A model generated the notes under the pieces. That model saw only the letters and a list, made by a program, of their open reading frames with translations, was not told the origin of the DNA and did not search any database. A stretch of 64,000 nucleotides of DNA from Mesorhizobium sp. AR02 (GTDB lineage: Bacteria; Pseudomonadota; Alphaproteobacteria; Rhizobiales; Rhizobiaceae): positions 5,414,001 through 5,478,000 of the forward strand of contig NZ_CP080531.1 in assembly GCF_024746835.1 (NCBI RefSeq). The letters run 5' to 3'. The position numbers and the translations under genes are program-made. Each line of letters starts with the position of its first letter. The stretch's first letter is position 1. Below are positions 23,735-31,824 of this stretch, piece by piece.

Positions 23735-24276
23735 ATCGCCGCCTCCTTGTTCAGCAAGGCGCGCTTGCGTTCGATGCCCCAGCGGTAGCCCGACAGCGTG
23801 CCGTCGGCGCGGACCACGCGGTGGCAGGGAATGCCGAGCGCGATCGCGTTGGCCGCACAGGCGGTTGCTACGGCGCGGGCGCCGTTCGGTTGGCCAAGCC
23901 GCCGGGCAAGCGCGGTGTAGGTGATGGTGGCGCCACAGGGGATGGCGCGCAGCACCTCCCACACCCTTTGCTGGAACGGCGTGCCGTGGCGCATGTCGAG
24001 CGGCAGGTCGAGGCCGGCGCCGGGCGTTTCAATGAAGCGCGCGATTGCGGCGAGATCGCCGCGCAAGGCGGCTCCATCTTCGACCAGCATCCTGCCGGGG
24101 AAGCGGTTGGCGAGGTCCCGCTCCAACGCATCGGTGTCGGCGCCGATCAGGATGGCGCAGACGCCGACGGGGCTGCGTGCCGCCAGGATGGTGCCGATCG
24201 CGGATTGGCCAGTGGCGTAGGTGATGGTGGCGTCGTGCGCCGTCGACGCGGTCATTTGAGTTTGCATGAGGTTCAT
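23731..24276 (-). CDS. ogt: Methylated-DNA--[protein]-cysteine S-methyltransferase
   Basis: A 181-residue suicide enzyme that removes O6-alkyl groups from guanine. The acceptor is Cys151 in IPCHRVV, the DNA-binding helix-turn-helix is GATITYTALARRLGQPNGARAVATACAAN-like, and the C-terminal GYRWGIERKRALL is conserved. The ATG at 24276 follows AAGGAG with 8-base spacing. It resembles the C-terminal half of the adjacent ada, with which it forms a repair cluster, and is translationally coupled to the 2OG oxygenase. Confidence 0.93.
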   Translation of the reverse strand: MNLMQTQMTASTAHDATITYATGQSAIGTILAARSPVGVCAILIGADTDALERDLANRFPGRMLVEDGAALRGDLAAIARFIETPGAGLDLPLDMRHGTPFQQRVWEVLRAIPCGATITYTALARRLGQPNGARAVATACAANAIALGIPCHRVVRADGTLSGYRWGIERKRALLNKEAAI

Positions 24277-24394
24277 TGCCTTCACTCCTTGTTGTGACTG
24301 AACCCTAGCCATGTGTCTTCCGTCCCTCACTCCGATGCTTGCTTTCAAATTCAAATCGTCGCGTACGAGGGTGAACGACGCCAAGGTAAGCACC

Positions 24395-24440
24395 CTACGG
24401 CGCCCCCCTCTGTCCTGCCGGACAGAGGGGGGCGCCGTAG
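24395..24440. repeat. Perfect 20-bp-stem hairpin (family C, minimal form)
   Basis: ctacggcgcccccctctgtc (24395-24414) is the exact complement of 24421-24440, with the loop ctgccg. The core ccccctctgtcctgccggac matches the outer arm of the family C repeat at 18236-18285. It lies between ogt and the small ORF, where it could end or stabilise the transcript. Confidence 0.9.
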
Positions 24441-24454
24441 AGCGCTGAGTTTAT

Positions 24455-24673
24455 TCATGCGACACGCGTGACGGACACCTCGCCCAGCAGGAAAACCTCG
24501 CCTGACAACAGCCGCAGCTCAACCTCGCCACTCGCAGTGCGGCTCCACTCGGCCTTGCCATCATCGACCAGTTCGCCGATGGCGGCCAGGACCTGCGACT
24601 TCGCGTCAATGGCTGCACCGTTGGCGGCCTGGCTGTTCGCACCGGCGGTGGAAGACCTTGCCATCGTGCGCAT
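24455..24673 (-). CDS. Small protein downstream of ada, unknown function
   Basis: A 72-residue protein. After a polar, alanine-rich first 25 residues it reads AKSQVLAAIGELVDDGKAEW, then alternating hydrophobic strands (GEVELRLLSGEVFLLGEVSVTRV), suggesting a small beta-rich or HTH-strand domain. It starts 13 bases after the ada stop with GAGGGA upstream, so it is likely in the ada transcript. No family is recognised. Confidence 0.6.
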   Translation of the reverse strand: MRTMARSSTAGANSQAANGAAIDAKSQVLAAIGELVDDGKAEWSRTASGEVELRLLSGEVFLLGEVSVTRVA

Positions 24674-24686
24674 CGCCGGTCCCTCG

Positions 24687-25814
24687 TCAGGCCCGCGAAG
24701 ACTGGTAGGCCCTGTCGGCGGCCTTCGTCGACCCGCCAGCCTCACGGTCGAGCAGCGCGCGTTTGCGCTCGGCGCCCCAGGCATAGCCGGACAGGGCGCC
24801 GTCCTTCCTGATCACGCGGTGGCAGGGAATGGCCACCGCATGGGCGTTGGCGGCGCAGGCGCCAGCGATGGCGCGGGTTGCCTTCGGCGCGCCGATGCGC
24901 TCGGCGATCCCGGCGTAGGAAACCGTGCTGCCGACCGGGATGTCCCGCAGAGCCTGCCAGACGCGCTGCTGGAACGCGGTGCCGCGCACGTCGAGCGGCA
25001 GGTCGAGACCGAGCTGTGGCGCCTCGACAAAGCCGACGACGCGGGCGACCAGCGCTTCGTAGTCGTGGTCGCCGCCGATCAGTCGTGCCTTGGGGAAACG
25101 GTCCTGCAGGTCGCGCACCAGTGCATCCGGATCGTCGCCGAGCAGGATCGAGGCGACGCCCTTCCGGCTCGACGCGACCAGTATGGTGCCGAGCGAGGAT
25201 TCACCGACGGCGAAGCGTATGTCTTCGTTGGCGCCTCCGGCGCGGTAGCGCGTCGGCGTCATGCCGAGCATGCCGGTGGATTTCTCGTAGAAACGCCCGC
25301 TCGAATTGAAGCCGGCATCATAGATCGCCGTGGTCACGCTGGCGCCGTCTTCGAGACCCTGGCGGACCCGGGCGGCGCGGTGTGCGGCGGCATAGTCCTT
25401 CGGCGTCAGCCCGGTGATCGCCTTGAAGACGCGGTGGAAATAGCCGGTGCTGCGGCCGGCGGCGTGCGCCAGCTCGGCGAGCGACGGCTCTTCCTCGCTC
25501 TGCTCGATCCTGCGGCAGGCATCGGCGACCATCGCCGCGTTGCCAGCCTCCAGCGAGGGGCCATCGGGGTTGCAGCGCCGGCAGGCGCGGAAGCCGGTCG
25601 CCTTCGCCTGAGCCAGCGTGTTGTGCAGTTGCACATTCCCGGGGTTGGCGCGCCGCGACGGGCAGGAAGGGCGGCAATAGACGCCGGTCGTCGCCACCGA
25701 ATACCAGAATTGCCCGTCCGCCGATTTGTCGCGCGCGATGATGCGTGCCCAGCGCGGATCGTCGGTGACCGGCAGCGGCGTGGATTTCAGGTCCTTGGCC
25801 AGGGTGATGAACAT
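24687..25814 (-). CDS. ada: Bifunctional Ada regulator/O6-methylguanine-DNA methyltransferase
   Basis: A 375-residue protein with all three Ada parts. The N-terminal zinc domain has Cys47, Cys51, Cys78 and Cys81 with the same spacing as E. coli Ada Cys38/42/69/72; Cys47 would accept a methyl from phosphotriesters and activate the protein. An AraC-type helix-turn-helix spans about residues 95-195. The C-terminal methyltransferase has Cys331 in PCHRV. The ATG at 25814 fits the zinc domain; the open frame extends further right without family resemblance. It heads the minus-strand repair cluster. Confidence 0.94.
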   Translation of the reverse strand: MFITLAKDLKSTPLPVTDDPRWARIIARDKSADGQFWYSVATTGVYCRPSCPSRRANPGNVQLHNTLAQAKATGFRACRRCNPDGPSLEAGNAAMVADACRRIEQSEEEPSLAELAHAAGRSTGYFHRVFKAITGLTPKDYAAAHRAARVRQGLEDGASVTTAIYDAGFNSSGRFYEKSTGMLGMTPTRYRAGGANEDIRFAVGESSLGTILVASSRKGVASILLGDDPDALVRDLQDRFPKARLIGGDHDYEALVARVVGFVEAPQLGLDLPLDVRGTAFQQRVWQALRDIPVGSTVSYAGIAERIGAPKATRAIAGACAANAHAVAIPCHRVIRKDGALSGYAWGAERKRALLDREAGGSTKAADRAYQSSRA

Positions 25815-25905
25815 GGGCGCATTGAAGCCGCCGAAAGCCGGCCGCGCCACCCGTTTCCTGCCAACGTCAGGATGGCGCAAGTCAATGCGAGAGGCGGCGG
25901 TTCTC

Positions 25906-26598
25906 CTACGCCGCCCGCTTGGGCTCCACCGCAAACGGGCTGAGCCCAAGCCAGGTCTGCATCTTCTTGCCGATCGCCTGGTCGCCGGTCAGGGAAACCT
26001 TCGCGCCGGCCTTCTCCACCGTGAGCAATCCCATCCAGATCGCCGTCATCGTGTGCAGGTCGGTCGAGACGTAAAGGTCTACATCGAAGCCCGGATCGTA
26101 CCAGCACAAATCGACCTCGCCGTGCTTTTCGACGATCAGCCACCACGAGCGTTTGGACGCCGGCAGATCCTGATACAGAAATTGTATCACCGTGCGGCCC
26201 TCGGGGAGCGGCGAGGGGTTCAGATTGCGCCGCATGTCCCACATCAGCAGCGACGGATCGAGGTTCTTGAGCGACAGCCGGGACTCGACCCATTTCTGTC
26301 CCCAGAACCCCATCGCCTCGACGACCGGGCGCAAGTCGCGGCCGGCCTCGGTCAGCCGATAGTCGAAAATCCCCTTCTCGCCCTGGACCTCCTTGCGCTC
26401 GACAATCCCCGCCAGCTCGAGCTCCTTCAGCCGTTGCGACAGAAGGGTTGGCGACATCTTTGGCACGCCGCGGCGCAGGTCGTTGAAGCGGGTCGAGCCC
26501 GCTACCAATTCGCGCATCAGCACCATCGTCCAACGAGTGCACAGCACCTCGGCGGCCATCGATAGCGGGCAGAACTGCTTGTATCCGTGCTGGGTCAT
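25906..26598 (-). CDS. HxlR-family regulator with an extra C-terminal domain
   Basis: A 230-residue protein. Residues 1-110 are an HxlR winged helix with the conserved cysteine (FCPLSMAAEVLCTRWTMVLMREL). The remaining 110 residues resemble the SCP2/sterol-carrier-like domain found in long HxlR proteins (WWLIVEKHGEVDLCWYDPGFDVDLYV). It is divergent from the DUF1330 gene at 26775. Direct repeats in the gap are candidate sites. Confidence 0.87.
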   Translation of the reverse strand: MTQHGYKQFCPLSMAAEVLCTRWTMVLMRELVAGSTRFNDLRRGVPKMSPTLLSQRLKELELAGIVERKEVQGEKGIFDYRLTEAGRDLRPVVEAMGFWGQKWVESRLSLKNLDPSLLMWDMRRNLNPSPLPEGRTVIQFLYQDLPASKRSWWLIVEKHGEVDLCWYDPGFDVDLYVSTDLHTMTAIWMGLLTVEKAGAKVSLTGDQAIGKKMQTWLGLSPFAVEPKRAA

Positions 26599-26655
26599 GA
26601 TTGGTGTTCCTCCCTCGAAGCTGGCCGAATATTAGGCCTTCATGAATGAAGCAGC

Positions 26656-26683
26656 CAGTACGGAAACTGTACCACCCCAGTAC
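26656..26683. promoter_or_regulatory. Candidate HxlR operator repeats
   Basis: CAGTAC (26656-26661), CTGTAC (26667-26672) and CAGTAC (26678-26683) occur at an exact 11-base period, one helical turn, in the divergent gap between the HxlR and DUF1330 genes. Confidence 0.45.
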
Positions 26684-26774
26684 AGATCGCGGACTGGTTG
26701 GCGAGGGTCCTGCCATGTGAGCCTTTTGACCGGTTGCACGGGATACCCCTGTGCGCCGCAACCAGGAGACGACC

Positions 26775-27101
26775 ATGACTGTTTACGTAATCGCGGACAT
26801 CAAGGTGAACGACCCGAAATGGGTGCCGACCTACGCCGCCTCTGTGCACGACATCGTCCATAAGCATGGCGGCAAATATCTGTCGCGCAGCGGCAATGTG
26901 AAGACGCTTGAAGGCAAGCCGCTCGATACCACGCTGATCGCCCTGATGGCGTTCCCGTCGGAAGCGGCGGCGCGCGCCTTCACCAATGATCCGGCCTATG
27001 CGCCTTTCGTTTCGGCGCGTCAGGGCGGCAGCGACAGCCGCTTCCAGCTGATCGACGACACCGATCTGGCCGGAACGATCCCGTATCTGCCGAAGGGATG
27101 A
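26775..27101 (+). CDS. DUF1330 domain protein
   Basis: A 108-residue protein with the dimeric ferredoxin-like fold of DUF1330. It opens MTVYVIADIKVNDPKWVPTY, has GGKYLSRSGNVKTLEG in the middle and ALMAFPSEAAARAFTNDPAY towards the end. The start follows AGGAGAC. The function of the family is unknown; it is often adjacent to HxlR regulators, as here. Confidence 0.88.
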   Translation: MTVYVIADIKVNDPKWVPTYAASVHDIVHKHGGKYLSRSGNVKTLEGKPLDTTLIALMAFPSEAAARAFTNDPAYAPFVSARQGGSDSRFQLIDDTDLAGTIPYLPKG

Positions 27102-27216
27102 TCCTCCCCGGCAGTCGTCACATCGATTTCGGGATCTCCAAGCAACCACAGCGCTTGCCTGCCGGGCCTCCGTATTTTCGGCGGCCGGCCAGCCGTGCCT
27201 TTTCAAGAAGAATGGA

Positions 27217-27753
27217 ATGGATATGAAATCAAACCTTCGCAACAGGCTCGTCATGGCGGGGGCCATGCTGGCCGTCTGCGCCTCCTTCGCGCAGGCGCAT
27301 CAGGAAGCAGCTGAAGCTGCGTCCGGTCCCAATCCACTGGCCGACAAGGTACGGGCCGCCAACAGCCGGTTTCTCGACGTCAAGGCGGCGACAGCCGAGG
27401 GCTATGCGCCCATTCCCTGCGCCAGCGGCATCACCGGTGGCGCCATGGGCATCCACTACGTCAACGGCCAGTATCTGAAGGACGACAAGATCGACATCGC
27501 CCGTCCCGAGGCCGTGATGTACGAGCCGATGGCCGACGGCCGGCTTAAGCTGGTGGCGGTCGAATACATCACCTCGAAGGGCCCGGCGTCGCTGGACGGA
27601 CAGCTGTTCAACTTCAACAGCGCGCCTAACCGCTATGGCCTGGGTGAATTCTACGAGCTGCATGTCTGGGCCTGGAAGGGCAACCCGACCGGCACTTTCG
27701 CCGATATGAACCCGAAAGTGTCATGCGAACACGCGATGGCGCCGAGCCAGTAG
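27217..27753 (+). CDS. Secreted conserved protein of unknown function
   Basis: A 178-residue protein with a signal peptide (NRLVMAGAMLAVCASFAQA, cut before HQEAAEA). The mature part carries PCASGITGGAMGIHYVNGQY, ARPEAVMYEPMADGRLKLVAVEY and ELHVWAWKGNPTGTFADMNP, a pattern common to a widespread uncharacterised periplasmic family. It includes histidines and two cysteines (GYAPIPCAS and KVSCEHA). It is 115 bases downstream of the DUF1330 gene. Confidence 0.75.
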   Translation: MDMKSNLRNRLVMAGAMLAVCASFAQAHQEAAEAASGPNPLADKVRAANSRFLDVKAATAEGYAPIPCASGITGGAMGIHYVNGQYLKDDKIDIARPEAVMYEPMADGRLKLVAVEYITSKGPASLDGQLFNFNSAPNRYGLGEFYELHVWAWKGNPTGTFADMNPKVSCEHAMAPSQ

Positions 27754-27839
27754 CCGGCAAGGCCAAGCGGCGCCAATGCCGCCTGGCCTCTCCCAAAAAG
27801 CAATGGGGGCTCGGTTGGCCCGGCCTCAGCCAGGTCCAG

Positions 27840-28910
27840 TCATTGCGACGCCGGTTCGGGCAGCGGCAGTCCGATCCCGGCGGTGTCCTGGCTCTCCTGC
27901 GGCAGAACGAAACGCCCGGTCAGGTACCAGAGCACGGACACGACAAGGATCGAAAGGTAGCCGTCCACGGCATAGTGCCAGCCGGTGTAGACCGAGCCGA
28001 ACAGGATGAGTGCTGCAAAGGACCAGCTGGCGACGGCCCAGCGGCGCCCGAACCCGCTCAGGAAGAACGCGTTGAGCGTAACGAAGGCGACATGCATGCT
28101 TGGCATGGCGGAGATGCCGCCGCCCAGTTCGGGGCGGCCGCTTGCGTGGGCTGTGAGCAGATAGTTGGCATAGGTATGGACCGGCGCGGCGTAGCCGTTC
28201 TGCGCCAGGGCGGTCTGCAATGCGGCAAACCGGTCGCCGCCGTAGAACTGGTCGTGGAATATCGGGCCGGTGGACGACAGCGCCAAGGCCAGAACGGTGC
28301 CGCACAGGATCGTGGTCAGCGCGAGCGCCCAGAGATAACGCAAACGCCCTGCCGGGTTGTTCCAGAAGGCGACGAACAGCAAAGTGCCGAACCATTGCAC
28401 GTGCCAGCCATATCCGTAGCCGATGAAAATGACCGCCGAGATGGGTTCGGGAGTGACGCTGTGCGCCCATGTCCAGGGATCGGCGCCATGCAGCCTAAAA
28501 TCAAGCTCTGCCAGCATGCCGTCGGCATAGAATGGCACGATGTCGGGGATGGCGATCTTGAAGGCGGTGAAGGCGGTGATGCCGAGAAAGAACAGGAGGA
28601 TCACCGGTGCGGCGACCAGCCAGCGCTGCCTGAGCATATCGAGCATGAACCGCGTCGGGCTATGCCTGGCAAATGTCAGCGCCACCAGGCTGAGGCCGGC
28701 GGCAAGATGCACGGGCAGGAAGAAGACGAACGGGTGGGCGTAGGATTGCGCCAGGTGCAGATAGCGGCCCGGCTGCAGGCAAAGCGCGGCCAGGGCATAG
28801 GCCAGGCACAAGGCGGTCAGCAGCCAGCCGCTCCTGGTCGCAGCGATGTCCAGATCAAAAACGGCAAGCGCGCGACGTTTGCCGTCCCGCTGCCCGGTGT
28901 GCGCACTCAT
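27840..28910 (-). CDS. PAP2-superfamily membrane phosphatase/phosphotransferase
   Basis: A 356-residue protein with about eight membrane segments. The PAP2 core is AMPSMHVAFVTLNAFFLSGF followed by GSVYTGWHYAVDGYLSI, carrying the two catalytic histidines and the final Asp of the family. The architecture fits the Aur1/Ipt1-like PAP2_3 group acting on lipid phosphates. The upstream region is strikingly AT-rich with a repeated CTTATTAAG. Confidence 0.85.
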   Translation of the reverse strand: MSAHTGQRDGKRRALAVFDLDIAATRSGWLLTALCLAYALAALCLQPGRYLHLAQSYAHPFVFFLPVHLAAGLSLVALTFARHSPTRFMLDMLRQRWLVAAPVILLFFLGITAFTAFKIAIPDIVPFYADGMLAELDFRLHGADPWTWAHSVTPEPISAVIFIGYGYGWHVQWFGTLLFVAFWNNPAGRLRYLWALALTTILCGTVLALALSSTGPIFHDQFYGGDRFAALQTALAQNGYAAPVHTYANYLLTAHASGRPELGGGISAMPSMHVAFVTLNAFFLSGFGRRWAVASWSFAALILFGSVYTGWHYAVDGYLSILVVSVLWYLTGRFVLPQESQDTAGIGLPLPEPASQ

Positions 28911-28938
28911 CGAGGAAATCCCGCCAGCTGCCCAAAGC

Positions 28939-28965
28939 CTTATTAAGGGTATTTCGCTTATTAAG
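28939..28965 (-). promoter_or_regulatory. Repeated CTTATTAAG upstream of the PAP2 gene
   Basis: CTTATTAAG lies at 28939-28947 and 28957-28965, an 18-base period, within a roughly 100-base AT-rich stretch (28935-29040) unlike the rest of the window. It is 29 bases upstream of the gene start and may be a promoter or regulator site. The remaining bases to 29142 hold no gene I can support. Confidence 0.45.
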
Positions 28966-29142
28966 TATTACTATTCAGTTACACTTTGAAAAGGAGAAAG
29001 GTTTTAAATATTAGACGTTTATAATTCTTCCTTTTCCATCAAGGATTCGTTGACGACGATGTCAAATGCATAAGTATCGATGACAGCGGAGTCGCTTCCG
29101 AACCTCCCGAAAAGGTTGCCGAGCTTCGGCCGCAGTCGAAGC

Positions 29143-29169
29143 GGGCCATCGCCTGGTCGGCGATGGCCC
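29143..29169 (-). terminator. Perfect 11-bp hairpin after the SnoaL-like gene
   Basis: gggccatcgcc-tggtc-ggcgatggccc is a perfect stem-loop six bases beyond the stop of the minus-strand SnoaL-like gene. There is no T-run, so it could stabilise the transcript end or be a weak terminator. Confidence 0.55.
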
Positions 29170-29175
29170 TGTAAA

Positions 29176-29625
29176 TCAGGCGGTCTTTATCAGGCCGAGC
29201 TGGGTCAGCGCGGCGACGCCATCGTCGAGGCCGATCTCCTCGACGATCCTGCCGTCGATCACCTTCAGCACGGTAGTGCCGGTGAAGCGCATGGCGCGGC
29301 CGGTGGCGGCGGGCAGCGAGCCGACGAGGAAATCGCCGAAGGCCGGGCCGGTATGCGTGCCGCCGCCCTCCCATTGGCCGACGACATAGTCGCCCTCGGC
29401 GATGAGATCGGCGGTGGCCCAGAAGTTGAGATCCCGGAAGGCGGCGCGGAAATCGGTCATGAAGGCCTTGATGTCGTCGCGGCCCCGGCGTGGTTCGTGC
29501 AAGGAATATCTGAGCAGCATGTCGGGTGCTGCGATGTCGTCGACCACCGACAGATCGCAGGTTTCACCCCAGAAGTCGGTGAACCATCTGACGACGACGG
29601 CCTTGTTGTCTTCTTGCTTGGTCAT
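29176..29625 (-). CDS. SnoaL-like polyketide cyclase/ester cyclase family protein
   Basis: A 149-residue NTF2-fold protein. It contains the helix VRWFTDFWGETCDLSVVDDI, the strand YVVGQWEGGGTHTG and the closing GTTVLKVIDGRIVEEIGLDDGVAALTQLGL typical of the SnoaL/ester-cyclase group. The ATG at 29625 follows AGGATG. It is divergent from the TetR gene, which may regulate it. The substrate is unknown. Confidence 0.83.
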   Translation of the reverse strand: MTKQEDNKAVVVRWFTDFWGETCDLSVVDDIAAPDMLLRYSLHEPRRGRDDIKAFMTDFRAAFRDLNFWATADLIAEGDYVVGQWEGGGTHTGPAFGDFLVGSLPAATGRAMRFTGTTVLKVIDGRIVEEIGLDDGVAALTQLGLIKTA

Positions 29626-29652
29626 TGGGAGCATCCTTTTGTGTTTGGCAGG

Positions 29653-29675
29653 GGTCATCGGCGCCGCCGATGACC
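29653..29675. repeat. Palindrome with a nearby direct repeat in the SnoaL/TetR gap
   Basis: ggtcatcggc-gcc-gccgatgacc is a perfect 10-bp-arm palindrome. The right arm with its flank (cgccgatgacctggg) is repeated at 29691-29705. It lies 28-50 bases upstream of the SnoaL-like start and may be a regulator site. The rest of the 274-base gap shows no gene. Confidence 0.5.
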
Positions 29676-29899
29676 TGGGATCACCAGCGTCGCCGATGAC
29701 CTGGGCCAGCACTAGGACGATTGGCGGCGCGCAAAACTCCGGTTCTTGCCGGCCAATTCAAGACGGGGAAGGTGCCGGTGCTCCAGCCCAACCGCGATAA
29801 ACAGACCGGGCGGATTGTTTTTGCCCCAGTTCAGGTCTATCTCGTGGGGCGCGGAGGCCATGTCGCTGCCCACCGCCGCAATTGCAGCAGGACATCATC

Positions 29900-30508
29900 A
29901 TGGACAATGTCTCCCGTTCCGAACGCTCCCGAAACGCCATTATCCAGGCGGCGCTCGCCATCATCGCGCGCGATGGGCCGGGCCGGTTGACGCTGGACGC
30001 CATCGCCCGCGAGGGCGGCCTCTCGAAGGGGGGCGTGATGCACCAGTTCCGCACCAAGGAAGCGGTGCTGAAGACGCTGCTGGAGAACCAGGTCGAGTTC
30101 TTCGAGAATTTTTCCAGGGACTATCTGGCCTCGGCCGGCGCTGACGGCAACGAGCCGCAACTCGCGGCGCAGATCGCGGTGCAGCGCAAGGCCGTCTCCG
30201 AACCGCATTCGGTGGCCTTCGGCCTGCTCGGCGCCCTGGCGGAAAACCCGGCACTGCTTTCCGGCCTGCGCGAGACGGACGCCGGGAAGGTCGAGGCCAT
30301 TCGAGCCGAGGCGGCGGACCCCGATCTGGCGACGCTTCGCCTGTTCGCGGCCAAGGGCCTTGCCCTGTCGACAATGATGGGCATCTGCTCGCTGTCGGAA
30401 GAGGATCTGGAGCGCCTGTTCGACCGCCTCCTCGACAACGCCCGGTGGCCTGCCGCCGCAAAGGGGCCTTCCGCTTCAAGTCAGGTGGTAAATAAAAAAA
30501 CCGACTAG
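29900..30508 (+). CDS. TetR-family transcriptional regulator
   Basis: A 202-residue repressor. The helix-turn-helix (residues 9-55, IIQAALAIIARDGPGRLTLDAIAREGGLSKGGVMHQFRTKEAVL) is typical, and the C-terminal ligand domain is of the type paired with efflux or lipid genes. A palindromic operator overlaps its own stop codon and the promoter of the downstream membrane protein, so it probably controls that pair. Confidence 0.87.
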   Translation: MDNVSRSERSRNAIIQAALAIIARDGPGRLTLDAIAREGGLSKGGVMHQFRTKEAVLKTLLENQVEFFENFSRDYLASAGADGNEPQLAAQIAVQRKAVSEPHSVAFGLLGALAENPALLSGLRETDAGKVEAIRAEAADPDLATLRLFAAKGLALSTMMGICSLSEEDLERLFDRLLDNARWPAAAKGPSASSQVVNKKTD

Positions 30509-30541
30509 ACGGTTTGCAAATCCATTTTTGGCTGCTATACG
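30498..30541 (+). promoter_or_regulatory. TetR operator overlapping a promoter
   Basis: AAACCG-ACTAGA-CGGTTT (30498-30515) is a perfect inverted repeat with 6-bp arms and an N6 centre, resembling common TetR operators. It overlaps the tetR stop codon and the -35 element TTGCAA (30514-30519). TATACG (30536-30541), preceded by TGC as an extended -10, follows after 16 bases. The downstream gene starts at 30573. Confidence 0.65.
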
Positions 30542-30572
30542 GACACCCAACGCAAGAGCGAGGGGTGCAGGC

Positions 30573-31091
30573 ATGTTTGAGCCGGGGACGAAGAGCGGTG
30601 CGGGATGGCCCGCAAACAGCGGCCAACTGGCCAGGCTGAAGGCTTCCGGCGGACCGTTTGCAACACACAGACCTGTCACGGCCCTGCCGACATCTGTCGA
30701 TCGCGAGATCCGGCACCGGCTTGGGGATCCTCGACCGCTGACCGCACGGTGGCGCTTGGCATTCCGTTTTTCGCCGTTGGTGGCCACCGGCCTTGCCCTA
30801 TGCCTCGTCGACCTGATGACGGCCCTGCTGGCCATGCGACTGTTCGACCGCGTCCACGCAGCGGTCCCTGGCTCCGCGCTGTCGGACTATCGGCCACAGG
30901 CGCTGCTGGTGCTGGCGGCGATCCTCGCCTTGCTGCCGCTGCTGCACCTCATCTCGAAGCTCTTCATCCATGCGGCGCACAGGTCGTCGCGCCGGCATGC
31001 GTGGTTCGGCACCGCCCGCGTGATGCTGTGCGTACCGGCGAGCCTTTGCCCCGTCACCGTCATCACGCTTTTGCTCGCAACAGGACATTGA
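30573..31091 (+). CDS. Membrane protein of unknown function
   Basis: A 172-residue protein with a polar 70-residue N-terminus and three hydrophobic segments (about residues 71-93, 110-130 and 148-168), the first containing FSPLVATGLALCLVDLMTALL. GAGGGG and GCAGG precede the ATG. It is followed two bases after its stop by the DUF3313 lipoprotein gene, so the pair form an operon under the TetR operator. I do not recognise a family. Confidence 0.65.
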   Translation: MFEPGTKSGAGWPANSGQLARLKASGGPFATHRPVTALPTSVDREIRHRLGDPRPLTARWRLAFRFSPLVATGLALCLVDLMTALLAMRLFDRVHAAVPGSALSDYRPQALLVLAAILALLPLLHLISKLFIHAAHRSSRRHAWFGTARVMLCVPASLCPVTVITLLLATGH

Positions 31092-31093
31092 AA

Positions 31094-31753
31094 ATGCACA
31101 AGACTATCAGGAATTTCCTGGCCATCGCCGGGCTTAGCATGGCTGTCCAGGGCTGCGTCAGCGCCGACCCGATCGCCTATTCGGGATTGTCGTCGTCGGC
31201 TGAACTTGCTCCCAATCCGCGCGACGCAACCGGACGGGTCCCTTACAGCTATTCGACCGCGGTCGACTGGAAACAGTACAGCAGCGTCATCGTCGATCCC
31301 GTCGTGATCTATCGCGGCGCCGACGGGCAGTTCGGCAAGATGCCGGCCGGCGACCGGGCCGCGATCGCCAGCTATATGCAGGACCGCTTCACCGAAAGGC
31401 TGAAGAGCCGCTTCACGCTCACCGGCAAGCCGGGGCCGAACACGTTGCGCGTGCGGCTGACGCTGACCGGCGCCAAGGCCAACACGCCGGTCCTCGGCAC
31501 GCTTTCACGCTTCGACATCGCCGGCGGTGTCTACAACACCGTGCAGACCGCGCGCGACCGCGAAGGGTCGCTGACCGGCTCCGTCCTCTACGCCGTCGAG
31601 ATCTTCGACGCCGGGACCAATCGCCTGCTGAAGGCCTTCGTCACCAAGCAATATCCGAGCCCGGTCAACATCAAGGCCAGCATGCAACCGCTGGCTGCCG
31701 CGCAGGCCGGTGTCGACAAGGGAGCGGATGCGCTTGTCGCGCAGCTGAAGTAA
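31094..31753 (+). CDS. DUF3313 family lipoprotein
   Basis: A 219-residue lipoprotein. The signal ends in a lipobox-like AVQGC (Cys21). The mature part contains WKQYSSVIVDPVVIYRGADG, LRVRLTLTGAKANTPVLG and DREGSLTGSVLYAVEIFDAG, typical of DUF3313. It is probably outer-membrane anchored. The short gap to the membrane protein implies translational coupling. A terminator follows at 31762. Confidence 0.82.
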   Translation: MHKTIRNFLAIAGLSMAVQGCVSADPIAYSGLSSSAELAPNPRDATGRVPYSYSTAVDWKQYSSVIVDPVVIYRGADGQFGKMPAGDRAAIASYMQDRFTERLKSRFTLTGKPGPNTLRVRLTLTGAKANTPVLGTLSRFDIAGGVYNTVQTARDREGSLTGSVLYAVEIFDAGTNRLLKAFVTKQYPSPVNIKASMQPLAAAQAGVDKGADALVAQLK

Positions 31754-31761
31754 CGGCCTCC

Positions 31762-31779
31762 AGGGCTGAAAGCCCTTTT
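31762..31779 (+). terminator. Rho-independent terminator after the DUF3313 gene
   Basis: AGGGCT-GAA-AGCCCT followed by TTT, eight bases after the stop codon. The stem is short but perfect and carries a T-run. Confidence 0.65.
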
Positions 31780-31824
31780 CAACGGCGATTTGCCGAGGAT
31801 CCAAATCAACAGGAGAGCCTAGCC

